A stretch of 64,000 nt of DNA from Limanda limanda. Lineage: Eukaryota; Chordata; Actinopteri; Pleuronectiformes; Pleuronectidae. A program made the translations under genes and the position numbers. Each line of letters opens with the position of its first letter. The first letter of the stretch is position 1. The stretch spans positions 168,366 through 232,365 of the forward strand of contig NW_026870499.1 of assembly GCF_963576545.1 (NCBI RefSeq). Direction: 5' to 3'. Below, in pieces: positions 47,701 to 61,900 of the stretch. Below the pieces are notes generated by a model, which did no database searches, was not told where the DNA came from, and saw nothing but the letters and a program-made list of their open reading frames with translations.

Positions 47701-50700
47701 TCCCCCAAATCTGAGGAGATATTCTTGAATAACTTTTTTTGTGAAGGTCGGAGAGACTTGCAAGTAGGCTCTACCCCCACTAAATGGGGTAGCGCGCATC
47801 GATCGGTAAAATCCTTGAGCTTCTCCGACTTTCGGAAGGGTTAGGGTTAGGGATGAAAGCACATAGGAGAAAGAAATATTCTTGAATAACTTTTTTTGTG
47901 AAGGTCGGAGAGACTTGCAAGTAGGCTCTACCCCCACTAAATGGGGTAGCGCGCATCGATCGGTACCATCCTTGAGCTTCTCCGACTTTCGGAAGGGTTA
48001 GGGTTAGGGTTAGGGATGAAAGCACATAGGAGAAAGAGATATTCTTGAATAACTTTTTTTGTGAAGGTCGGAGAGACTTGGAAAGTGGTTGCATTTGGAC
48101 TAATTTGGGTCCTGCAGATCGATTGGTACCATCCCCGAGCTTGTACGACCTTCGGAAGAGGTCGACCGACGAAATTCCCCCAAATCTGAGGAGATATTCT
48201 AGAATAACTTTTTTTGTGAAGGTCGGAGAGACTTGCAAGTAGGCTCTACCCCCACTAAATGGGGTAGCGCGCATCGATCGGTACCATCCTTGAGCTTCTC
48301 CGACTTTCGGAAGGGTTAGGGTTAGGGTTAGGGATGAAAGCACATAGGAGAAAGAGATATTCTTGAATAACTTTTTTTGTGAAGGTCGGAGAGACTTGCA
48401 AGTAGGCTCTACCCCCACTAAATGGGGTAGCGCGCATCGATCGGTACCATCCTTGAGCTTCTCCGACTTTCGGAAGGGTTAGGGTTAGGGTTAGGGATGA
48501 AAGCACATAGGAGAAAGAAATATTCTTGAATAACTTTTTTTGTGAAGGTCGGAGAGACTTGGAAAGTGGTTGCATCTGGACTAATTTGGGTCCTGCGGAT
48601 CGATTGGTACCATCCCCGAGCTTGTACGACCTTCGGAAGAGGTCGACCGACGAAATTCCCCCAAATCTGAGGAGATATTCTTGAATAACTTTTTTTGTGA
48701 AGGTCGGAGAGACTTTCAAGTAGGCTCTACCCCCACTAAATGGGGTAGCGCGCATCGATCGGTACCATCCTTGAGCTTCTCCGACTTTCGGAAGGGTTAG
48801 GGTTAGGGTTAGGGATGAAAGCACATAGGAGAAAGAGATATTCTTGAATAACTTTTTTTGTGAAGGTCGGAGAGACTTGCAAGTAGGCTCTACCCCCACT
48901 AAATGGGGTAGCGCGCATCGATCAGTACCATCCTTGAGCTTCTCCGACTTTCGGAAGGGTTAGGGTTAGGGTTAGGGATGAAAGCACATAGGAGAAAGAG
49001 ATATTCTTGAATAACTTTTTTTGTGAAGGTCGGAGAGACTTGGAAAGTGGTTGCATCTGGACTAATTTGGGTCCTGCGGATCGATTGGTACCATCCCCGA
49101 GCTTGTACGACCTTCGGAAGAGGTCGACCGACGAAATTCCCCCAAATCTGAGGAGATATTCTTGAATAACTTTTTTTGTGAAGGTCGGAGAGACTTGCAA
49201 GTAGGCTCTACCCCCACTAAATGGGGTAGCGCGCATCGATCGGTACCATCCTTGAGCTTCTCCGACTTTCGGAAGGGTTAGGGTTAGGGTTAGGGATGAA
49301 AGCACATAGGAGAAAGAGATATTCTTGAATAACTTTTTTTGTGAAGGTCGGAGAGACTTGCAAGTAGGCTCTACCCCCACTAAATGGGGTAGCGCGCATC
49401 GATCAGTACCATCTTTGAGCTTCTCCGACTTTCGGAAGGGTTAGGGTTAGGGTTAGGGATGAAAGCACATAGGAGAAAGAGATATTCTTGAATAACTTTT
49501 TTTGTGAAGGTCGGAGAGACTTGCAAGTAGGCTCTACCCCCACTAAATGGGGTAGCGCGCATCGATCAGTACCATCCTTGAGCTTCTCCGACTTTCGGAA
49601 GGGTTAGGGTTAGGGTTAGGGATGAAAGCACATAGGAGAAAGAGATATTCTTGAATAACTTTTTTTGTGAAGGTCGGAGAGACTTGAAAAGTGGTTGCAT
49701 CTGGACTAATTTGGGTCCTGCGGATCGATTGGTACCATCCCCGAGCTTGTACGACCTTCGGAAGAGGTCGACCGACGAAATTCCCCCAAATCTGAGGAGA
49801 TATTCTTGAATAACTTTTTTTGTGAAGGTCGGAGAGACTTGCAAGTAGGCTCTACCCCCACTAAATGGGGTAGCGCGCATCGATCAGTACCATCCTTGAG
49901 CTTCTCCGACTTTCGGAAGGGTTAGGGTTAGGGTTAGGGATGAAAGCACATAGGAGAAAGAGATATTCTTGAATAACTTTTTTTGTGAAGGTCGGAGAGA
50001 CTTGCAAGTAGGCTCTACCCCCACTAAATGGGGTAGCGCGCATCGATCGTTACCATCCTTGAGCTTCTCCGACTTTCGGAAGGGTTAGGGTTAGGGTTAG
50101 GGATGAAAGCACATAGGAGAAAGAGATATTCTTGAATAACTTTTTTTGTGAAGGTCGGAGAGACTTGCAAGTAGGCTCTACCCCCACTAAATGGGGTAGC
50201 GCGCATCGATCGGTACCATCTTTGAGCTTCTCCGACTTTCGGAAGGGTTAGGGTTAGGGTTAGGGATGAAAGCACATAGGAGAAAGAGATATTCTTGAAT
50301 AACTTTTTTTGTGAAGGTCGGAGAGACTTGGAAAGTGGTTGCATCTGGACTAATTTGGGTCCTGCGGATCGATTGGTACCATCCCCGAGCTTGTACGACC
50401 TTCGGAAGAGGTCGACCGACGAAATTCCCCCAAATCTGAGGAGATATTCTTGAATAACTTTTTTTGTGAAGGTCGGAGAGACTTGCAAGTAGGCTCTACC
50501 CCCACTAAATGGGGTAACGCACATCGATCGGTACCATCCTTGAGCTTCTCCGACTTTCGGAAGGGTTAGGGTTAGGGTTAGGGATGAAAGCACATAGGAG
50601 AAAGAGATATTCTTGAATAACTTTTTTTGTGAAGGTCGGAGAGACTTGCAAGTAGGCTCTACCCCCACTAAATGGGGTAGCGCGCATCGATCGGTACCAT

Positions 50701-52079
50701 CCTTGAGCTTTTCCGACTTTTGGAAGGGTTAGGGTTAGGGTTAGGGATGAAAGCACATAGGAGAAAGAGATATTCTTGAATAACTTTTTTTGTGAAGGTC
50801 GGAGAGACTTGCAAGTAGGCTCTACCCCCACTAAATGGGGTAGCGCGCATCGATCGGTACCATCCTTGAGCTTCTCCGACTTTCGGAAGGGTTAGGGTTA
50901 GGGATGAAAGCACATAGGAGAAAGAGATATTCTTGAATAACTTTTTTTGTGAAGGTCGGAGAGACTTGCAAGTAGGCTCTACCCCCACTAAATGGGGTAG
51001 CGCGCATCGATCGGTACCATCCTTGAGCTTCTCCGACTTTCGGAAGGGTTAGGGTTAGGGTTAGGGATGAAAGCACATAGGAGAAAGAGATATTCTTGAA
51101 TAACTTTTTTTTGAAGGTCGGAGAGACTTGGAAAGTGGTTGCATCTGGACTAATTTGGGTCCTGCGGATCGATTGGTACCATCCCCGAGCTTGTACGACC
51201 TTCGGAAGAGGTCGACCGACGAAATTCCCCCAAATCTGAGGAGATATTCTTGAATAACTTTTTTTGTGAAGGTCGGAGAGACTTGCAAGTAGGCTCTACC
51301 CCCACTAAATGGGGTTGCGCGCATCGATCGGTACCATCCTTGAGCTTCTCCGACTTTCGGAAGGGTTAGGGTTAGGGTTAGGGATGAAAGCACATAGGAG
51401 AAAGAGATATTCTTGAATAACTTTTTTTGTGAAGGTCGGAGAGACTTGCAAGTAGGCTCTACCCCCACTAAATGGGGTAGCGCGCATCGATCGGTACCAT
51501 CCTTGAGCTTCTCCGACTTTCGGAAGGGTTAGGGTTAGGGTTAGGGATGAAAGCACATAGGAGAAAGAGATATTCTTGAATAACTTTTTTTTGAAGGTCG
51601 GAGAGACTTGGAAAGTGGTTGCATCTGGACTAATTTGGGTCCTGCGGATCGATTGGTACCATCCCCGAGCTTGTACGACCTTCGGAAGAGGTCGACCGAC
51701 GAAATTCCCCCAAATCTGAGGAGATATTCTTGAATAACTTTTTTTGTGAAGGTCGGAGAGACTTGCAAGTAGGCTCTACCCCCACTAAATGGGGTTGCGC
51801 GCATCGATCGGTACCATCCTTGAGCTTCTCCGACTTTCGGAAGGGTTAGGGTTAGGGTTAGGGATGAAAGCACATAGGAGAAAGAGATATTCTTGAATAA
51901 CTTTTTTTGTGAAGGTCGGAGAGACTTGCAAGTAGGCTCTACCCCCACTAAATGGGGTAGCGCGCATCGATCGGTACCATCCTTGAGCTTCTCCGACTTT
52001 CGGAAGGGTTAGGGTTAGGGTTAGGGATGAAAGCACATAGGAGAAAGAGATATTCTTGAATAACTTTTTTTTGAAGGTC
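44715..52079 (+). repeat. Large segment Q, copy 1 (about 7.4 kb)
   Basis: Matches 54,481-62,320 at offset 9,766 up to about 48,700, then 10,247 (one extra 481-bp unit in the other copy). Shared rare variants include GGTACAATCC, CATTTGGAC with TTCTAGAAT, GAAAGAAATATTC, ATCGTTACC (about 50,048) and GGTAACGCACATC (about 50,515). Private to this copy: GGTAAAATCC at about 47,808. Confidence 0.87.
45677..48550 (+). repeat. Two tandem 1,437-bp nine-monomer units in Q copy 1
   Basis: Units 45,677-47,113 and 47,114-48,550: B (GGTACAATCC), A2, A (GAAATATTC), B (TTTGGAAG), A157 (GAAATATTC), A, B (CATTTGGAC, TTCTAGAAT), A, A. Lengths sum to 1,437. Each unit is told apart by its own variants at fixed positions. 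Confidence 0.9.
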
Positions 52080-52234
52080 GGAGAGACTTGGAAAGTGGTT
52101 GCATCTGGACTAATTTGGGTCCTGCGGATCGATTGGTACCATCCCCGAGCTTGTACGACCTTCGGAAGAGGTCGACCGACGAAATTCCCCCAAATCTGAG
52201 GAGATATTCTTGAATAACTTTTTTTGTGAAGGTC

Positions 52235-54480
52235 GGAGAGACTTGCAAGTAGGCTCTACCCCCACTAAATGGGGTTGCGCGCATCGATCGGTACCATTCT
52301 TGAGCTTCTCCGACTTTCGGAAGGGTTAGGGTTAGGGTTAGGGATGAAAGCACATAGGAGAAAGAGATATTCTTGAATAACTTTTTTTGTGAAGGTCGGA
52401 GAGACTTGCAAGTAGGCTCTACCCCCACTAAATGGGGTAGCGCGCATCGATCGGTACCATCCTTGAGCTTCTCCGACTTTTGGAAGGGTTAGGGTTAGGG
52501 TTAGGGATGAAAGCACATAGGAGAAAGAGATATTCTTGAATAACTTTTTTTGTGAAGGTCGGAGAGACTTGAAAAGTGGTTGCATCTGGACTAATTTGGG
52601 TCCTGCGGATCGATTGGTACCATCCCCGAGCTTGTACGACCTTCGGAAGAGGTCGACCGACGAAATTCCCCCAAATCTGAGGAGATATTCTTGAATAACT
52701 TTTTTTGTGAAGGTCGGAGAGACTTGCAAGTAGGCTCTACCCCCACTAAATGGGGTTGCGCGCATCGATCAGTACCATCCTTGAGCTTCTCCGACTTTCG
52801 GAAGGGTTAGGGTTAGGGTTAGGGATGAAAGCACATAGGAGAAAGAGATATTCTTGAATAACTTTTTTTGTGAAGGTCGGAGAGACTTGGAAAGTGGTTG
52901 CATCTGGACTAATTTGGGTCCTGCGGATCGATTGGTACCATCCCCGAGCTTGTACGACCTTCGGAAGAGGTCGACCGACGAAATTCCCCCAAATCTGAGG
53001 AGATATTCTTGAATAACTTTTTTTGTGAAGGTCGGAGAGACTTGCAAGTAGGCTCTACCCCCACTAAATGGGGTTGCGCACATCGATCAGTACCATCCTT
53101 GAGCTTCTCCGACTTTCGGAAGGGTTAGGGTTAGGGTTAGGGATGAAAGCACATAGGAGAAAGAGATATTCTTGAATAACTTTTTTTGTGAAGGTCGGAG
53201 AGACTTGCAAGTAGGCTCTACCCCCACTAAATGGGGTAGCGCGCATCGATCGGTACCATCCTTGAGCTTCTCCGACTTTCGGAAGGGTTAGGGTTAGGGT
53301 TAGGGATGAAAGCACATAGGAGAAAGAGATATTCTTGAATAACTTTTTTTGTGAAGGTCGGAGAGACTTGCAAGTAGGCTCTACCCCCACTAAATGGGGT
53401 AGCGCGCATCGATCGGTACCATCCTTGAGCTTCTCCGACTTTCGGAAGGGTTAGGGTTAGGGATGAAAGCACATAGGAGAAAGAGATATTCTTGAATAAC
53501 TTTTTTTGTGAAGGTCGGAGAGACTTGCAAGTAGGCTCTACCCCCACTAAATGGGGTAGCGCGCATCGATCGGTACCATCCTTGAGCTTCTCCGACTTTC
53601 GGAAGGGTTAGGGTTAGGGTTAGGGATGAAAGCACATAGGAGAAAGAGATATTCTTGAATAACTTTTTTTGTGAAGGTCGGAGAGACTTGGAAAGTGGTT
53701 GCATCTGGACTAATTTGGGTCCTGCGGATCGATTGGTACCATCCCCGAGCTTGTACGACCTTCGGAAGAGGTCGACCGACGAAATTCCCCCAAATCTGAG
53801 GAGATATTCTTGAATAACTTTTTTTGTGAAGGTCGGAGAGACTTGCAAGTAGGCTCTACCCCCACTAAATGGGGTTGCGCGCATCGATCAGTACCATCTT
53901 TGAGCTTCTCCGACTTTCGGAAGGGTTAGGGTTAGGGTTAGGGATGAAAGCACATAGGAGAAAGAGATATTCTTGAATAACTTTTTTTGTGAAGGTCGGA
54001 GAGACTTGCAAGTAGGCTCTACCCCCACTAAATGGGGTAGCGCGCATCGATCGGTACCATCCTTGAGCTTCTCCGACTTTCGGAAGGGTTAGGGTTAGGG
54101 TTAGGGATGAAAGCACATAGGAGAAAGAGATATTCTTGAATAACTTTTTTTGTGAAGGTCGGAGAGACTTGCAAGTAGGCTCTACCCCCACTAAATGGGG
54201 TAGCGCGCATCGATCGGTACCATCCTTGAGCTTCTCCGACTTTCGGAAGGGTTAGGGTTAGGGATGAAAGCACATAGGAGAAAGAGATATTCTTGAATAA
54301 CTTTTTTTGTGAAGGTCGGAGAGACTTGCAAGTAGGCTCTACCCCCACTAAATGGGGTAGCGCGCATCGATCGGTACCATCCTTGAGCTTCTCCGACTTT
54401 CGGAAGGGTTAGGGTTAGGGTTAGGGATGAAAGCACATAGGAGAAAGAGATATTCTTGAATAACTTTTTTTGTGAAGGTC
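52235..54480 (+). repeat. Third copy of the 19.6-21.9 kb stretch
   Basis: Corresponds to 19,619-21,864 at offset 32,616, including CATTCTTG, TTTTGGAAGGG, GAAAAGTGG and the 801-bp units (53,034-53,834 and 53,835 onward). The same stretch is present inverted at 30,861 to about 33,070. It separates the two Q copies. Confidence 0.87.
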
Positions 54481-55442
54481 GGAGAGACTTGGAAAGTGGT
54501 TGCATCTGGACTAATTTGGGTCCTGCGGATCGATTGGTACCATCCCCGAGCTTGTACGACCTTCGGAAGAGGTCGACCGACGAAATTCCCCCAAATCTGA
54601 GGAGATATTCTTGAATAACTTTTTTTGTGAAGGTCGGAGAGACTTGCAAGTAGGCTCTACCCCCACTAAATGGGGTTGCGCGCATCGATCAGTACCATCC
54701 TTGAGCTTCTCCGACTTTCGGAAGGGTTAGGGTTAGGGTTAGGGATGAAAGCACATAGGAGAAAGAGATATTCTTGAATAACTTTTTTTGTGAAGGTCGG
54801 AGAGACTTGCAAGTAGGCTCTACCCCCACTAAATGGGGTAGCGCGCATCGATCGGTACCATCCTTGAGCTTCTCCGACTTTCGGAAGGGTTAGGGTTAGG
54901 GTTAGGGATGAAAGCACATAGGAGAAAGAGATATTCTTGAATAACTTTTTTTGTGAAGGTCGGAGAGACTTGCAAGTAGGCTCTACCCCCACTAAATGGG
55001 GTAGCGCGCATCGATCGGTACCATCCTTGAGCTTCTCCGACTTTCGGAAGGGTTAGGGTTAGGGTTAGGGATGAAAGCACATAGGAGAAAGAGATATTCT
55101 TGAATAACTTTTTTTGTGAAGGTCGGAGAGACTTGGAAAGTGGTTGCATCTGGACTAATTTGGGTCCTGCGGATCGATTGGTACCATCCCCGAGCTTGTA
55201 CGACCTTCGGAAGAGGTCGACCGACGAAATTCCCCCAAATCTGAGGAGATATTCTTGAATAACTTTTTTTGTGAAGGTCGGAGAGACTTGCAAGTAGGCT
55301 CTACCCCCACTAAATGGGGTAGCGCGCATCGATCGGTACCATCCTTGAGCTTCTCCGACTTTCGGAAGGGTTAGGGTTAGGGTTAGGGATGAAAGCACAT
55401 AGGAGAAAGAGATATTCTTGAATAACTTTTTTTGTGAAGGTC

Positions 55443-58316
55443 GGAGAGACTTGGAAAGTGGTTGCATCTGGACTAATTTGGGTCCTGCGGATCGATTGGT
55501 ACAATCCCCGAGCTTGTACGACCTTCGGAAGAGGTCGACCGACGAAATTCCCCCAAATCTGAGGAGATATTCTTGAATAACTTTTTTTGTGAAGGTCGGA
55601 GAGACTTGCAAGTAGGCTCTACCCCCACTAAATGGGGTTGCGCGCATCGATCAGTACCATCCTTGAGCTTCTCCGACTTTCGGAAGGGTTAGGGTTAGGG
55701 TTAGGGATGAAAGCACATAGGAGAAAGAGATATTCTTGAATAACTTTTTTTGTGAAGGTCGGAGAGACTTGCAAGTAGGCTCTACCCCCACTAAATGGGG
55801 TAGCGCGCATCGATCGGTACCATCCTTGAGCTTCTCCGACTTTCGGAAGGGTTAGGGTTAGGGTTAGGGATGAAAGCACATAGGAGAAAGAAATATTCTT
55901 GAATAACTTTTTTTGTGAAGGTCGGAGAGACTTGGAAAGTGGTTGCATCTGGACTAATTTGGGTCCTGCGGATCGATTGGTACCATCCCCGAGCTTGTAC
56001 GACCTTTGGAAGAGGTCGACCGACGAAATTCCCCCAAATCTGAGGAGATATTCTTGAATAACTTTTTTTGTGAAGGTCGGAGAGACTTGCAAGTAGGCTC
56101 TACCCCCACTAAATGGGGTAGCGCGCATCGATCGGTACCATCCTTGAGCTTCTCCGACTTTCGGAAGGGTTAGGGTTAGGGATGAAAGCACATAGGAGAA
56201 AGAAATATTCTTGAATAACTTTTTTTGTGAAGGTCGGAGAGACTTGCAAGTAGGCTCTACCCCCACTAAATGGGGTAGCGCGCATCGATCGGTACCATCC
56301 TTGAGCTTCTCCGACTTTCGGAAGGGTTAGGGTTAGGGTTAGGGATGAAAGCACATAGGAGAAAGAGATATTCTTGAATAACTTTTTTTGTGAAGGTCGG
56401 AGAGACTTGGAAAGTGGTTGCATTTGGACTAATTTGGGTCCTGCAGATCGATTGGTACCATCCCCGAGCTTGTACGACCTTCGGAAGAGGTCGACCGACG
56501 AAATTCCCCCAAATCTGAGGAGATATTCTAGAATAACTTTTTTTGTGAAGGTCGGAGAGACTTGCAAGTAGGCTCTACCCCCACTAAATGGGGTAGCGCG
56601 CATCGATCGGTACCATCCTTGAGCTTCTCCGACTTTCGGAAGGGTTAGGGTTAGGGTTAGGGATGAAAGCACATAGGAGAAAGAGATATTCTTGAATAAC
56701 TTTTTTTGTGAAGGTCGGAGAGACTTGCAAGTAGGCTCTACCCCCACTAAATGGGGTAGCGCGCATCGATCGGTACCATCCTTGAGCTTCTCCGACTTTC
56801 GGAAGGGTTAGGGTTAGGGTTAGGGATGAAAGCACATAGGAGAAAGAGATATTCTTGAATAACTTTTTTTGTGAAGGTCGGAGAGACTTGGAAAGTGGTT
56901 GCATCTGGACTAATTTGGGTCCTGCGGATCGATTGGTACAATCCCCGAGCTTGTACGACCTTCGGAAGAGGTCGACCGACGAAATTCCCCCAAATCTGAG
57001 GAGATATTCTTGAATAACTTTTTTTGTGAAGGTCGGAGAGACTTGCAAGTAGGCTCTACCCCCACTAAATGGGGTTGCGCGCATCGATCAGTACCATCCT
57101 TGAGCTTCTCCGACTTTCGGAAGGGTTAGGGTTAGGGTTAGGGATGAAAGCACATAGGAGAAAGAGATATTCTTGAATAACTTTTTTTGTGAAGGTCGGA
57201 GAGACTTGCAAGTAGGCTCTACCCCCACTAAATGGGGTAGCGCGCATCGATCGGTACCATCCTTGAGCTTCTCCGACTTTCGGAAGGGTTAGGGTTAGGG
57301 TTAGGGATGAAAGCACATAGGAGAAAGAAATATTCTTGAATAACTTTTTTTGTGAAGGTCGGAGAGACTTGGAAAGTGGTTGCATCTGGACTAATTTGGG
57401 TCCTGCGGATCGATTGGTACCATCCCCGAGCTTGTACGACCTTTGGAAGAGGTCGACCGACGAAATTCCCCCAAATCTGAGGAGATATTCTTGAATAACT
57501 TTTTTTGTGAAGGTCGGAGAGACTTGCAAGTAGGCTCTACCCCCACTAAATGGGGTAGCGCGCATCGATCGGTACCATCCTTGAGCTTCTCCGACTTTCG
57601 GAAGGGTTAGGGTTAGGGATGAAAGCACATAGGAGAAAGAAATATTCTTGAATAACTTTTTTTGTGAAGGTCGGAGAGACTTGCAAGTAGGCTCTACCCC
57701 CACTAAATGGGGTAGCGCGCATCGATCGGTACCATCCTTGAGCTTCTCCGACTTTCGGAAGGGTTAGGGTTAGGGTTAGGGATGAAAGCACATAGGAGAA
57801 AGAGATATTCTTGAATAACTTTTTTTGTGAAGGTCGGAGAGACTTGGAAAGTGGTTGCATTTGGACTAATTTGGGTCCTGCAGATCGATTGGTACCATCC
57901 CCGAGCTTGTACGACCTTCGGAAGAGGTCGACCGACGAAATTCCCCCAAATCTGAGGAGATATTCTAGAATAACTTTTTTTGTGAAGGTCGGAGAGACTT
58001 GCAAGTAGGCTCTACCCCCACTAAATGGGGTAGCGCGCATCGATCGGTACCATCCTTGAGCTTCTCCGACTTTCGGAAGGGTTAGGGTTAGGGTTAGGGA
58101 TGAAAGCACATAGGAGAAAGAGATATTCTTGAATAACTTTTTTTGTGAAGGTCGGAGAGACTTGCAAGTAGGCTCTACCCCCACTAAATGGGGTAGCGCG
58201 CATCGATCGGTACCATCCTTGAGCTTCTCCGACTTTCGGAAGGGTTAGGGTTAGGGTTAGGGATGAAAGCACATAGGAGAAAGAAATATTCTTGAATAAC
58301 TTTTTTTGTGAAGGTC
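55443..58316 (+). repeat. Two tandem 1,437-bp units in Q copy 2
   Basis: 55,443-56,879 and 56,880-58,316, with the same monomer order and diagnostic variants as 45,677-48,550. The tandem duplication predates the Q duplication. Confidence 0.9.
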
Positions 58317-58471
58317 GGAGAGACTTGGAAAGTGGTTGCATCTGGACTAATTTGGGTCCTGCGGATCGATTGGTACCATCCCCGAGCTTGTACGACCTTC
58401 GGAAGAGGTCGACCGACGAAATTCCCCCAAATCTGAGGAGATATTCTTGAATAACTTTTTTTGTGAAGGTC

Positions 58472-58952
58472 GGAGAGACTTTCAAGTAGGCTCTACCCCC
58501 ACTAAATGGGGTAGCGCGCATCGATCGGTACCATCCTTGAGCTTCTCCGACTTTCGGAAGGGTTAGGGTTAGGGTTAGGGATGAAAGCACATAGGAGAAA
58601 GAGATATTCTTGAATAACTTTTTTTGTGAAGGTCGGAGAGACTTGCAAGTAGGCTCTACCCCCACTAAATGGGGTAGCGCGCATCGATCGGTACCATCCT
58701 TGAGCTTCTCCGACTTTCGGAAGGGTTAGGGTTAGGGTTAGGGATGAAAGCACATAGGAGAAAGAAATATTCTTGAATAACTTTTTTTGTGAAGGTCGGA
58801 GAGACTTGGAAAGTGGTTGCATCTGGACTAATTTGGGTCCTGCGGATCGATTGGTACCATCCCCGAGCTTGTACGACCTTCGGAAGAGGTCGACCGACGA
58901 AATTCCCCCAAATCTGAGGAGATATTCTTGAATAACTTTTTTTGTGAAGGTC
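58472..58952 (+). repeat. Extra 481-bp unit in Q copy 2
   Basis: A (GACTTTCAAG), A (GAAATATTC), B. The GACTTTCAAG mark recurs at 58,953. Q copy 1 has a single such monomer at 48,706, so one 481-bp unit was gained here or lost there, as expected from unequal exchange. Confidence 0.88.
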
Positions 58953-61900
58953 GGAGAGACTTTCAAGTAGGCTCTACCCCCACTAAATGGGGTAGCGCGC
59001 ATCGATCGGTACCATCCTTGAGCTTCTCCGACTTTCGGAAGGGTTAGGGTTAGGGTTAGGGATGAAAGCACATAGGAGAAAGAGATATTCTTGAATAACT
59101 TTTTTTGTGAAGGTCGGAGAGACTTGCAAGTAGGCTCTACCCCCACTAAATGGGGTAGCGCGCATCGATCAGTACCATCCTTGAGCTTCTCCGACTTTCG
59201 GAAGGGTTAGGGTTAGGGTTAGGGATGAAAGCACATAGGAGAAAGAGATATTCTTGAATAACTTTTTTTGTGAAGGTCGGAGAGACTTGGAAAGTGGTTG
59301 CATCTGGACTAATTTGGGTCCTGCGGATCGATTGGTACCATCCCCGAGCTTGTACGACCTTCGGAAGAGGTCGACCGACGAAATTCCCCCAAATCTGAGG
59401 AGATATTCTTGAATAACTTTTTTTGTGAAGGTCGGAGAGACTTGCAAGTAGGCTCTACCCCCACTAAATGGGGTAGCGCGCATCGATCGGTACCATCCTT
59501 GAGCTTCTCCGACTTTCGGAAGGGTTAGGGTTAGGGTTAGGGATGAAAGCACATAGGAGAAAGAGATATTCTTGAATAACTTTTTTTGTGAAGGTCGGAG
59601 AGACTTGCAAGTAGGCTCTACCCCCACTAAATGGGGTAGCGCGCATCGATCAGTACCATCTTTGAGCTTCTCCGACTTTCGGAAGGGTTAGGGTTAGGGT
59701 TAGGGATGAAAGCACATAGGAGAAAGAGATATTCTTGAATAACTTTTTTTGTGAAGGTCGGAGAGACTTGCAAGTAGGCTCTACCCCCACTAAATGGGGT
59801 AGCGCGCATCGATCAGTACCATCCTTGAGCTTCTCCGACTTTCGGAAGGGTTAGGGTTAGGGTTAGGGATGAAAGCACATAGGAGAAAGAGATATTCTTG
59901 AATAACTTTTTTTGTGAAGGTCGGAGAGACTTGAAAAGTGGTTGCATCTGGACTAATTTGGGTCCTGCGGATCGATTGGTACCATCCCCGAGCTTGTACG
60001 ACCTTCGGAAGAGGTCGACCGACGAAATTCCCCCAAATCTGAGGAGATATTCTTGAATAACTTTTTTTGTGAAGGTCGGAGAGACTTGCAAGTAGGCTCT
60101 ACCCCCACTAAATGGGGTAGCGCGCATCGATCAGTACCATCCTTGAGCTTCTCCGACTTTCGGAAGGGTTAGGGTTAGGGTTAGGGATGAAAGCACATAG
60201 GAGAAAGAGATATTCTTGAATAACTTTTTTTGTGAAGGTCGGAGAGACTTGCAAGTAGGCTCTACCCCCACTAAATGGGGTAGCGCGCATCGATCGTTAC
60301 CATCCTTGAGCTTCTCCGACTTTCGGAAGGGTTAGGGTTAGGGTTAGGGATGAAAGCACATAGGAGAAAGAGATATTCTTGAATAACTTTTTTTGTGAAG
60401 GTCGGAGAGACTTGCAAGTAGGCTCTACCCCCACTAAATGGGGTAGCGCGCATCGATCGGTACCATCTTTGAGCTTCTCCGACTTTCGGAAGGGTTAGGG
60501 TTAGGGTTAGGGATGAAAGCACATAGGAGAAAGAGATATTCTTGAATAACTTTTTTTGTGAAGGTCGGAGAGACTTGGAAAGTGGTTGCATCTGGACTAA
60601 TTTGGGTCCTGCGGATCGATTGGTACCATCCCCGAGCTTGTACGACCTTCGGAAGAGGTCGACCGACGAAATTCCCCCAAATCTGAGGAGATATTCTTGA
60701 ATAACTTTTTTTGTGAAGGTCGGAGAGACTTGCAAGTAGGCTCTACCCCCACTAAATGGGGTAACGCACATCGATCGGTACCATCCTTGAGCTTCTCCGA
60801 CTTTCGGAAGGGTTAGGGTTAGGGTTAGGGATGAAAGCACATAGGAGAAAGAGATATTCTTGAATAACTTTTTTTGTGAAGGTCGGAGAGACTTGCAAGT
60901 AGGCTCTACCCCCACTAAATGGGGTAGCGCGCATCGATCGGTACCATCCTTGAGCTTTTCCGACTTTTGGAAGGGTTAGGGTTAGGGTTAGGGATGAAAG
61001 CACATAGGAGAAAGAGATATTCTTGAATAACTTTTTTTGTGAAGGTCGGAGAGACTTGCAAGTAGGCTCTACCCCCACTAAATGGGGTAGCGCGCATCGA
61101 TCGGTACCATCCTTGAGCTTCTCCGACTTTCGGAAGGGTTAGGGTTAGGGATGAAAGCACATAGGAGAAAGAGATATTCTTGAATAACTTTTTTTGTGAA
61201 GGTCGGAGAGACTTGCAAGTAGGCTCTACCCCCACTAAATGGGGTAGCGCGCATCGATCGGTACCATCCTTGAGCTTCTCCGACTTTCGGAAGGGTTAGG
61301 GTTAGGGTTAGGGATGAAAGCACATAGGAGAAAGAGATATTCTTGAATAACTTTTTTTTGAAGGTCGGAGAGACTTGGAAAGTGGTTGCATCTGGACTAA
61401 TTTGGGTCCTGCGGATCGATTGGTACCATCCCCGAGCTTGTACGACCTTCGGAAGAGGTCGACCGACGAAATTCCCCCAAATCTGAGGAGATATTCTTGA
61501 ATAACTTTTTTTGTGAAGGTCGGAGAGACTTGCAAGTAGGCTCTACCCCCACTAAATGGGGTTGCGCGCATCGATCGGTACCATCCTTGAGCTTCTCCGA
61601 CTTTCGGAAGGGTTAGGGTTAGGGTTAGGGATGAAAGCACATAGGAGAAAGAGATATTCTTGAATAACTTTTTTTGTGAAGGTCGGAGAGACTTGCAAGT
61701 AGGCTCTACCCCCACTAAATGGGGTAGCGCGCATCGATCGGTACCATCCTTGAGCTTCTCCGACTTTCGGAAGGGTTAGGGTTAGGGTTAGGGATGAAAG
61801 CACATAGGAGAAAGAGATATTCTTGAATAACTTTTTTTTGAAGGTCGGAGAGACTTGGAAAGTGGTTGCATCTGGACTAATTTGGGTCCTGCGGATCGAT

